The notes beneath the pieces are model-generated. The model made no database searches. It worked only from the letters and a program-made list of their open reading frames with translations, and was not told where the DNA came from. Of a DNA stretch of 64,000 nucleotides, positions 57,704 to 64,000 are shown in pieces. The stretch's first letter is position 1, and each line of letters opens with the position of its first letter. The position numbers and the translations under genes are program-made. The stretch is from Roseicyclus marinus (GTDB lineage Bacteria; Pseudomonadota; Alphaproteobacteria; Rhodobacterales; Rhodobacteraceae), in NCBI RefSeq assembly GCF_030163795.1, contig NZ_JASJOF010000002.1, positions 391,907-455,906 of the forward strand, written 5' to 3'.

Positions 57704-58486
57704 ATGCCCGAGACCGCGACCCAGCCCGAAATCGTCACCGTTCCCTGCCTCAAGGACAATTACGCCTTTTTGCTGCACGATCCCGCGACCGGGGCCGTGG
57801 CGGTGTTCGACGTGCCCGACGCCGGGCCGATCGAGGCGGCGCTGGCCGAGCGGGGCTGGACGCTGAGCGATATCGTGATCACCCATCACCACTGGGACCA
57901 TGTCGACGGGGTGGAGGCCCTGCGCGGCGCCACCGGTGCAAAGGTCTGGGGGGCCGCGGCCGATGCCCATCGGTTGCCCGCGCTGGATCAGGCGCTGGTC
58001 GAAGGCGACAGCGTGACCATCGGCGGGCTGACGGGGCACGTGATCGACGTGTCGGGGCATACAATCGGGCATGTCGCCTATCATTTCCCGCAGGCACAGG
58101 CGGTTTTCACGGCCGACAGCCTGATGGCGCTGGGATGCGGGCGGCTGTTTGAGGGGACGCCGGACCAGATGTGGGAGAGCTTGTCGAAACTGGCCGCCCT
58201 GCCCCCTGAAACGCTGGTCTGTTCGGGCCATGAATACACCGAAGGCAACGCGCGGTTCGCGATCACCATTGATCCTGACAATCCGGCGCTTATCTCTCGG
58301 AAGGAAGGGATCGAGGAGGCGCGTCGCGCGAACCGCCCCACTGTCCCCTCCACGCTGGCCGAGGAATTGGCGACCAACCCGTTCCTGCGCGCCGCAGACC
58401 CCACCATCGCCCGCCGCCTAGACATGGCGGGCGCCGATCCCTCCTCTGTCTTTGCGCGCATCCGAAGCTTGAAGGATGCGTTTTGA
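57704..58486 (+). CDS. gloB: Hydroxyacylglutathione hydrolase (glyoxalase II)
   Basis: Hydrolyses S-D-lactoylglutathione to D-lactate and glutathione in methylglyoxal detoxification. The 260-residue metallo-beta-lactamase fold has the metal motif IVITHHHWDHVDGV, HVIDVSGHTIGHVAYHF, FTADSLMALGCGRLFEGTPDQMWESL and VCSGHEYTEGNARFA, and the C-terminal glutathione-binding segment PTVPSTLAEELATNPFLRA. ATG 57704 has ACGGA about 8 bases upstream. Confidence 0.95.
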   Translation: MPETATQPEIVTVPCLKDNYAFLLHDPATGAVAVFDVPDAGPIEAALAERGWTLSDIVITHHHWDHVDGVEALRGATGAKVWGAAADAHRLPALDQALVEGDSVTIGGLTGHVIDVSGHTIGHVAYHFPQAQAVFTADSLMALGCGRLFEGTPDQMWESLSKLAALPPETLVCSGHEYTEGNARFAITIDPDNPALISRKEGIEEARRANRPTVPSTLAEELATNPFLRAADPTIARRLDMAGADPSSVFARIRSLKDAF

Positions 58487-58682
58487 AGATGGACCGAACA
58501 ACTGCCCAAAATTTAGGCAACCGCCCCGCGGCCAAGGTATAGAGGCCCAGACCGCGACGGCACACGAGACCTTGAGCAAATTCTCCTTGAAAGACGCCCG
58601 GAGAAAGCAAAGCTTAAGGATATGAGGCCATGATCGGCGTGAGGCACAAGCCCACCCGATGCACGAGGAAAGGAGCACGCTG

Positions 58683-61019
58683 GTGCCGTCTTTTTCGACA
58701 ACACTTGAGCAGGCCATTCACGCGGCGCTGGCCAACGCAAATGCGCGCCGCCACGAACTTGCAACGCTGGAGCATCTGCTGCTTGCGCTGATCGACGAAC
58801 CCGAGGCGCGCAAGGTGATGCTGGCCTGTTCGGTCGACATCGACGCGCTGCGCGAGACGCTGACCGCCTTCATCGACGACGATCTGTCGACGCTGGAGAC
58901 GGATATCGACGGCTCGGAGGCGGTGCCGACGGCGGCCTTCCAGCGCGTGATCCAGCGCGCGGCGATCCATGTCCAGTCTTCGGGCCGGACGGAGGTGACG
59001 GGCGCGAACGTGCTGGTCGCCATTTTTGCCGAGCGCGAATCGAACGCGGCCTATTTCCTGCAAGAGCAGGACATGACCCGGTATGACGCGGTGAATTTCA
59101 TCGCCCATGGCGTGGCCAAGGACCCGTCCTATGGCGAAAGCCGCCCCGTGACCGGCGCGACCGATCCCGAGGAGGAAAACCGCACCGCCCCCAATGGCGG
59201 GGCCGAGGGCGGGGAGGCCAAGGAATCGGCGCTGGCTAAATACTGCGTCGATCTGAACGCCAAGTCGCGCAAGGGCGATATCGACCCGCTGATCGGTCGC
59301 GCCCACGAGGTGGAACGCTGCATTCAGGTGCTGTGCCGCCGCCGCAAGAACAACCCGCTGCTGGTGGGCGACCCCGGCGTGGGCAAGACGGCCATCGCCG
59401 AAGGTCTGGCCAAGAAGATCGTCGAGGGTGAAACCCCTGAGGTTCTGGCCAATTCCACGATCTTTTCGCTCGACATGGGCGCGCTTCTGGCGGGCACCCG
59501 CTATCGCGGCGATTTCGAGGAGCGGCTGAAAGCCGTGGTCAAGGAACTGGAGGAGCACCCCGACGCGATCCTGTTCATCGACGAGATCCACACGGTGATC
59601 GGCGCAGGTGCGACGAGCGGCGGTGCGATGGATGCCTCCAACCTGCTCAAGCCCGCGCTTCAGGGCGGCAAGCTGCGCTGCATGGGCTCCACGACCTACA
59701 AGGAATTCCGCCAGCACTTCGAAAAGGACCGCGCGCTGTCGCGCCGGTTCCAGAAAATCGACGTGAACGAGCCTTCGGTCGAGGATGCGATCAAGATCCT
59801 CAAAGGGTTGAAGCCCTATTTCGAGGATCACCACAGCGTCAAATACACCGCCGATGCGATCAAGACGGCGGTGGAATTGAGCGCGCGCTACATCAACGAC
59901 CGCAAGCTGCCCGACAAGGCGATCGACGTGATCGACGAAGCGGGTGCGGCACAGCATCTTGTGGCTGAGTCCAAGCGGCGCAAGACCATCGGCGCCAAGG
60001 AGATCGAGGAGGTCGTGGCCAAGATCGCCCGCATCCCCCCCAAGAACGTCAGCAAGGACGATGCCGAGGTTCTCAAGGATCTGGAAGTCTCGCTCAAGCG
60101 CGTGGTTTTCGGCCAAGATGCCGCGATCGAGGCCTTGTCTTCGTCGATCAAGCTGGCGCGTGCGGGCCTGCGGGAACCCGAAAAGCCCATCGGCAACTAC
60201 CTGTTCGCGGGCCCCACGGGTGTCGGCAAGACGGAAGTCGCCAAGCAGCTGGCCGATACGTTGGGCGTGGAACTGCTGCGCTTCGACATGTCGGAATACA
60301 TGGAGAAACACGCGGTCTCGCGCCTGATCGGTGCACCTCCGGGCTATGTCGGCTTTGACCAAGGCGGGCTTTTGACCGACGGGATCGACCAGCATCCGCA
60401 TTGCGTGCTGCTGCTTGACGAGATCGAGAAGGCGCATCCGGATGTGTTCAACATCCTGTTGCAGGTGATGGACCACGGCACGCTGACCGATCACAACGGG
60501 CGCAAGGTCGATTTCCGCAACGTGATCTTGATCATGACCTCGAATGCTGGCGCGGCCGACATGCAGAAAGCCGCCATCGGCTTTGGCCGCGACAAGCGCG
60601 AGGGTGAGGATACGGCGGCGATCGAACGGACGTTCACGCCGGAATTCCGTAACCGGCTGGATGCCGTCATCTCCTTCGGCGCGCTGCCGAAAGAGGTGAT
60701 CTTGCAGGTGGTGGAAAAGTTCGTCCTTCAGCTCGAAGCGCAGTTGATGGATCGCAACGTGACCATCGAACTGACCCGTCCCGCCGCCGAGTGGCTGGGC
60801 GACAAGGGTTACGACGACCGGATGGGCGCGCGCCCGCTGGGCCGCGTGATCCAGGAGCACATCAAGAAGCCGCTGGCCGAGGAACTGCTGTTCGGCAAGC
60901 TGGCCAAGGGCGGCAACGTCAAGGTCGGCGTCAAGGATGGCAAGATCGACCTGCGGATCGAGGAACCGGGGCGTCCGCGCATCGGGTCCAAGAAGCCGCC
61001 GCTTCTGACGGCGGATTGA
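58683..61019 (+). CDS. clpA: ATP-dependent Clp protease ATP-binding subunit ClpA
   Basis: AAA+ unfoldase that feeds proteins to ClpP. About 778 residues: N-domain ([39 protein letters not shown]), D1 with P-loop [18 protein letters not shown] and [12 protein letters not shown], and D2 with P-loop [52 protein letters not shown] 58683 is favoured because GGAAAGGAG stands 7 bases before it; ATG 58659 adds eight residues. No clpS gene precedes it, and the 58487-58682 gap has no recognisable gene. Confidence 0.95.
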   Translation: MPSFSTTLEQAIHAALANANARRHELATLEHLLLALIDEPEARKVMLACSVDIDALRETLTAFIDDDLSTLETDIDGSEAVPTAAFQRVIQRAAIHVQSSGRTEVTGANVLVAIFAERESNAAYFLQEQDMTRYDAVNFIAHGVAKDPSYGESRPVTGATDPEEENRTAPNGGAEGGEAKESALAKYCVDLNAKSRKGDIDPLIGRAHEVERCIQVLCRRRKNNPLLVGDPGVGKTAIAEGLAKKIVEGETPEVLANSTIFSLDMGALLAGTRYRGDFEERLKAVVKELEEHPDAILFIDEIHTVIGAGATSGGAMDASNLLKPALQGGKLRCMGSTTYKEFRQHFEKDRALSRRFQKIDVNEPSVEDAIKILKGLKPYFEDHHSVKYTADAIKTAVELSARYINDRKLPDKAIDVIDEAGAAQHLVAESKRRKTIGAKEIEEVVAKIARIPPKNVSKDDAEVLKDLEVSLKRVVFGQDAAIEALSSSIKLARAGLREPEKPIGNYLFAGPTGVGKTEVAKQLADTLGVELLRFDMSEYMEKHAVSRLIGAPPGYVGFDQGGLLTDGIDQHPHCVLLLDEIEKAHPDVFNILLQVMDHGTLTDHNGRKVDFRNVILIMTSNAGAADMQKAAIGFGRDKREGEDTAAIERTFTPEFRNRLDAVISFGALPKEVILQVVEKFVLQLEAQLMDRNVTIELTRPAAEWLGDKGYDDRMGARPLGRVIQEHIKKPLAEELLFGKLAKGGNVKVGVKDGKIDLRIEEPGRPRIGSKKPPLLTAD

Positions 61020-61053
61020 TCCGGCCTGCTTGGCCCGGAAGGTTCGACCAAAG

Positions 61054-61085
61054 AGGCCCGGTCCCGAAATGGGCCGGGCCTTTTT
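61054..61085 (+). terminator. Rho-independent terminator of clpA
   Basis: Stem AGGCCCGG and CCGGGCCT around TCCCGAAATGGG, followed by TTTTT, 34 bp after the clpA stop. Confidence 0.88.
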
Positions 61086-61139
61086 CCTGCGCCGCGTGAC
61101 GAACGCGGATTGTATCCATCGCCCAGAGTAACCATCGCC

Positions 61140-62117
61140 ATGCATCGTCCCGTTCCCCTAGCCTGTTCTGCCGCGGCGCTGATCGTGGCCATCGCCCTGC
61201 CCGTCGCGGCGCAAGAGGCCCCTGCCCTGCTGTTTCCCGTCGATTGCACGCTGGGCGAGACCTGTTTCCTGCAACAATTCGTGGACCATGATCCCAGCCC
61301 CGGGGCGCGCGCCTTTGATTGCGGGCCGCAAAGCTATGACGGGCATACCGGGACGGATATCCGAACCGCCGATCTGGAGGCGATGGCGGCCGGTGTGGCG
61401 GTCATCGCGGCGGCCGATGGCGTGGTGCGGGGCCTGCGGGACGGGGTGCCCGATGGCGGCACGGCGACCATGCAAGACGGTCAGGGCTGCGGCAACGGCG
61501 TGGCGGTCACCCATCCGGGCGGGTGGGAGACGCAATATTGCCACCTGATGGAAGGCTCGATCTTCGTGCGGGAGGGACAGGCGGTGGCGGCGGGCGCGCC
61601 CCTGGGGCTGATCGGATATTCCGGGCAGACGGAATTTCCCCATCTGGAATTCATCGTGCGGCACGAGGGGCGGGTGATCGACCCGTTCGATGCGGAGACG
61701 GCGGACAGCTGCGATGCGCCGCCCGCAAGCCTATGGGCGGAGCCTTTGGCAAATCCGGGCGGCGGCATCTTGTCGGCAGGCTTTGCCGCCGCCATCCCCG
61801 AGCTGGCCGATATCGCGGCGGGCCGGGCCGATACTGGCGCGATCCCCGCGCGGGGTGAGGCGCTGGTGATCTGGGGCTTTGTCCATGGCGGTCGCGCGGG
61901 CGATGTCGTGACGCTCCGGATCGCGGATGCCGAGGGCGGGCAGGTTCATGCGCAGGACGTGGTGCTGGAACGGACGCAGGCGCAATTGTTCCGCGCCAGC
62001 GGTCGTCGCAGTCCGGATGGCGGGTGGCCACCAGGGATTTACCAAGGCGAGGTCGTGCTGCTGCGCGACGGGACAGAGATCGACCGCACGGCAACGGCGG
62101 TGCTGGTCACGCCCTAG
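61140..62117 (+). CDS. Secreted M23 (lysostaphin-type) peptidase
   Basis: A 325-residue exported protein with a signal peptide (residues about 1-24, ending PVAAQE). The M23/LytM domain contains Zn ligands in YDGHTGTDIR (His, Asp) and the HLEF motif FPHLEFIVRHEG, with CHLMEGSIFVREGQAVAAGAPLGLIGYSG between. Cys pairs suggest disulfides. The C-terminal 120 residues form a beta-rich domain of unknown role. It probably cuts peptidoglycan cross-links or activates amidases. Its TAG stop is the first triplet of repeat copy 2. Confidence 0.88.
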   Translation: MHRPVPLACSAAALIVAIALPVAAQEAPALLFPVDCTLGETCFLQQFVDHDPSPGARAFDCGPQSYDGHTGTDIRTADLEAMAAGVAVIAAADGVVRGLRDGVPDGGTATMQDGQGCGNGVAVTHPGGWETQYCHLMEGSIFVREGQAVAAGAPLGLIGYSGQTEFPHLEFIVRHEGRVIDPFDAETADSCDAPPASLWAEPLANPGGGILSAGFAAAIPELADIAAGRADTGAIPARGEALVIWGFVHGGRAGDVVTLRIADAEGGQVHAQDVVLERTQAQLFRASGRRSPDGGWPPGIYQGEVVLLRDGTEIDRTATAVLVTP

Positions 62118-62220
62118 AGATGGTCACGTTCATTCGCAGTCACGCGCCACTCGCTAACCTTTTGAATGCGCATGTTCTTGGAGCGCAAAACCGGTTCCCA
62201 CTTTTGCGCGACATGCCCTA
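62115..62220. repeat. 106-bp interspersed repeat, copy 2
   Basis: Begins TAGAGA and ends GCCCTA, with the internal stem GCGCAAAA/TTTTGCGC. Gapless match to copy 1. It again sits between convergent genes and supplies both TAG stops, for the M23 peptidase and for the MotB-like protein. The terminal inverted repeat is slightly less perfect than in copy 1. Confidence 0.9.
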
Positions 62221-63945
62221 GCGTTCGGTCAGTTTCAGTTCGATCCGGCGGTTCTGGGCGCGGCCGTCGGGCGTGTCGTTGTCGGCGATCGGGCTGTATT
62301 CGCCAAAGCCTGTCGCGGCCAGCCGATCCGGCGGGAAACCCAGCTCCTCGGCCATGAAGAGAACGACCGACAGCGCACGCGCCTGACTGAGTTCCCAGTT
62401 CGAGCCGAAGGCGCCGCCGGGGCGCATCTGCTGGTTGTCGGTATGGCCGTCGACGCGCAGGATCCAGTCGATGCCGTCTGGAATGTCCGCCGCCACTTCG
62501 GAGAGGAGGCCAGCGACGCTGCGGATCTGATCCAGCCCTTCGGGGGCCAGATCGGCGGAGCCCAGATCAAAGAGCACCTCGGAGGAAAAGACGAACCGGT
62601 CGCCTTCGATCCGGACGCCCTCGCGCCCCTCCAGAAGATCGCGCAGACGGCCGAAGAATTCGGAGCGGTAGCGTTCCAGCTCCTCGGCTTCGGCGGCGAG
62701 GCGGGCGGCTTCTGCGGCTTCGAGTTCGGCCACGCGGGCCTGTTCGGCGGCGAGCGCGCGCTGCTCCTGCGCCACGCGCGCCAGTGCCTGGTTGAGTTGC
62801 GCACCCAGGGTGGCGATCTGGATTTCGGCCTCGGCATCGCGGGCGGCGCTGTCGTCGAGCAGCGACTGAAGCCCGTTCAACTGCGTCCGAAGCGCGGCCA
62901 CTTGTTCGTTCAGGAGCGCCACCTGCCGCGCGCTTTCGGCGGAGGCGGCTTCGGCGCGATCCAGTTCGGCATTGGCCTGCGCCAGAAGGATGGCGCGCTG
63001 TTCGGCCTCGGTCAGGGCGGTGTCACGGTCGGTTTCGGCGGCAAGGCGCGCGGCCAGCGCCGCGGCCAGATCGGCGCGCAGCGTGTCGAGCTCGGCCGGA
63101 TCCACGGTCTCGGTCTGCAGAGTGGCGGCCAGACGGGCGGCCATGTCTTCCTCGGCGGCGCGGGCGGCGGCAAGGAGGGTCAGGGTTTCCTCGGCCCGGC
63201 GGCGCTGTTCTTCGAGCGCGAGGGTCATCGCGGTCAGTTCGGCATCGGCGTTTTCAAGCCGCGCGCGCAACGCCTCGGCGGCGGCGGCATCGACGAGGCG
63301 GGCGGCTTCCTGTTCGGAAATCTGCGTTTCGAGGCTCGCGATCGTGTCGGCCTGTGCGGCGCTGTCTGCCTGAAGGTCGGCGATCAGAGCCTCGAGCGCC
63401 TCGCGGCGGGCAGCGGCAAGGCGCGCCTCCTCGGCGGCGCTGTCGATCTCGGCCCGCGCAGTGGCGAGCGCCAGGCGCAAGGCCTCGGCCGCGTCGAGGC
63501 TTTCGGCAAGTTCGGCCGCCGTGGCATCGCGTTCGGCCGTCAGATCGGTGTTGGCGGCGATCAGGGAGGCAACCTGCGCCTCGAAATCGGCGATGCGCGC
63601 GGCCTGCGCATTGGTTTGATCGGTGAGCGAGGCGATGAGGGATTGCTGCGCGCTAAGCTGTTCCTCGGCGCTGGCGAGCGATCCGGTGAGGGTGGCGACC
63701 CGGCTTTCGAGGGCCGCGGCGCGGCTTTCCTCCAGCCCCAGCGCCTCGGCCAGAGAATTGAGTTGAGCGTTCAGGCTGTTGAGTTCGTCATCCTGGCTGG
63801 TGATCTGTTCGGAGAGGACGAATTGCACCACCATGAAGATCGACAGGACGAAGATCATCACCATCAAAAGCGAGGTGATCGCATCTACGAAGCCGGGCCA
63901 GATCGTGCCCGACATCTGATTGCTGGCGCGGCGTTGGAAGGCCAT
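62218..63945 (-). CDS. MotB/OmpA-like peptidoglycan-binding protein with long coiled coil
   Basis: A 575-residue inner-membrane protein. A short cytoplasmic N-terminus and one membrane helix (FVDAITSLLMVMIFVLSIFMVVQFVLSE) precede a coiled coil of about 360 residues, very rich in Ala/Glu/Leu (heptad-like AALESRVATL, ARLAAETDRDTAL). The C-terminal 130 residues are an OmpA/MotB domain with DLGSADLAPEGLDQI, DWILRVDGHTDNQQM, NWELSQARALSVVLFM, LAATGFGEYSPIADN and AQNRRIELKL. The pattern suggests a stator-like or trans-envelope tether paired with a MotA/ExbB-type partner that ends just upstream. Confidence 0.9.
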   Translation of the reverse strand: MAFQRRASNQMSGTIWPGFVDAITSLLMVMIFVLSIFMVVQFVLSEQITSQDDELNSLNAQLNSLAEALGLEESRAAALESRVATLTGSLASAEEQLSAQQSLIASLTDQTNAQAARIADFEAQVASLIAANTDLTAERDATAAELAESLDAAEALRLALATARAEIDSAAEEARLAAARREALEALIADLQADSAAQADTIASLETQISEQEAARLVDAAAAEALRARLENADAELTAMTLALEEQRRRAEETLTLLAAARAAEEDMAARLAATLQTETVDPAELDTLRADLAAALAARLAAETDRDTALTEAEQRAILLAQANAELDRAEAASAESARQVALLNEQVAALRTQLNGLQSLLDDSAARDAEAEIQIATLGAQLNQALARVAQEQRALAAEQARVAELEAAEAARLAAEAEELERYRSEFFGRLRDLLEGREGVRIEGDRFVFSSEVLFDLGSADLAPEGLDQIRSVAGLLSEVAADIPDGIDWILRVDGHTDNQQMRPGGAFGSNWELSQARALSVVLFMAEELGFPPDRLAATGFGEYSPIADNDTPDGRAQNRRIELKLTER

Positions 63946-63951
63946 CGCGGG

Positions 63952-63986
63952 TCACTCCGCGCCGGGCGGCGGCGGGGTCGGGGCCT
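63952..63986 (-). CDS. 3' end of an upstream gene, perhaps the MotA/ExbB-type partner
   Basis: On the minus strand the last codons before TGA (63954-63952) read APTPPPPGAE, 6 bp before the MotB-like start. In relatives a MotA/TolQ/ExbB-like gene precedes this protein, so that is the likely identity, but ten residues cannot prove it. The rest is lost at the sequence edge, where adapter begins. Confidence 0.4.
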
Positions 63987-64000
63987 AGATCGGAAGAGCG
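63987..64000 (+). other. Illumina TruSeq adapter remnant at sequence end
   Basis: AGATCGGAAGAGCG equals the first 14 bases of the common Illumina TruSeq adapter. It directly follows the GC-rich coding tail and breaks the reading frame context. It is very probably read-through left at a contig end, not genomic DNA. Confidence 0.9.

Noticed and set aside
58614..61145. An 843-codon open frame antisense to clpA
   Set aside because: Mirror-frame artefact; no conserved motifs, while both AAA+ modules of ClpA are intact on the plus strand.

Overview
The window is a GC-rich, densely coded bacterial chromosome segment. It looks like a member of the Rhodobacterales (Rhodobacter/Roseobacter group, Alphaproteobacteria). 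The reasons are an F1-only ATP synthase operon (atpHAGDC) without F0 genes, a CarD/7Fe-ferredoxin/S4-protein/SUV3-like helicase block, the lolCD pair, DUF1150 next to Hsp20, a BMFP/UbiK gene facing lgt-midA-pgeF, and a MotB-like coiled-coil OmpA protein. No rRNA, tRNA, CRISPR array, prophage or complete insertion sequence was seen.

Layout. 1-9.5 kb: 3' part of xseA, a small membrane protein, divergent purD, a D-lyxose isomerase-like cupin, a glycine-zipper lipoprotein, carD, fdxA, an S4 RNA-binding gene that appears to start at CTG, a large SUV3-like helicase and a TPR protein. 9.5-19 kb: SCP2 protein and lysophospholipase, lolDC, a KAS III homologue, tdk, then a minus-strand run of 2-hydroxyacid dehydrogenase, csaA, proC, ybjN and DUF2726. 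19-26 kb: ubiK facing lgt-midA-pgeF, a 43-residue conserved-looking peptide, a TPR-sulfotransferase behind an Lrp regulator, and trxB. 26-32.5 kb: a MarR-(ATP sulfurylase)-(APS kinase) fusion behind twin palindromes, a MORN-repeat protein, nadE, DUF1150 and hsp20. 32.5-39.3 kb: ydcH, purEK, a lipase, Nudix, EamA, a solitary phnM, a beta-hydroxyacid dehydrogenase and an ACT protein. 39.3-49.9 kb: groESL with CIRCE and promoter, ppaC, a HAD protein, MaoC, ribF-ycgN-threonine aldolase, hydrolase plus HCCA-type isomerase, prs, and an H-type lectin. 50-55 kb: atpHAGDC. 55.4-64 kb: an anchored acidic protein with an RTX-like patch, a methyltransferase, gloB, clpA, an M23 peptidase and the MotB-like protein.

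The genes are mostly housekeeping: purine synthesis (purD, purE, purK, prs), cofactors (nadE, ribF), ATP synthesis, protein quality control (groESL, hsp20, clpA), lipoprotein maturation and sorting (lgt, lolCD) and sulfate activation (SAT-APS kinase) near a PAPS-type sulfotransferase. Many neighbours overlap by ATGA-like stop/start junctions.

The most unusual items are: (1) a MarR-type winged-helix domain fused in frame to a complete ATP sulfurylase-APS kinase, preceded by two GTTCAA(N3)TGAACAAACC boxes; (2) two equal-length 106-bp repeats between convergent genes whose end triplets are the TAG stop codons of both flanking genes; (3) a MORN array that reads as a nine-repeat block duplicated in tandem; (4) a CTG start in a CTGA overlap; (5) the last 14 bases match the Illumina TruSeq adapter, so the right edge is a contig end with read-through.
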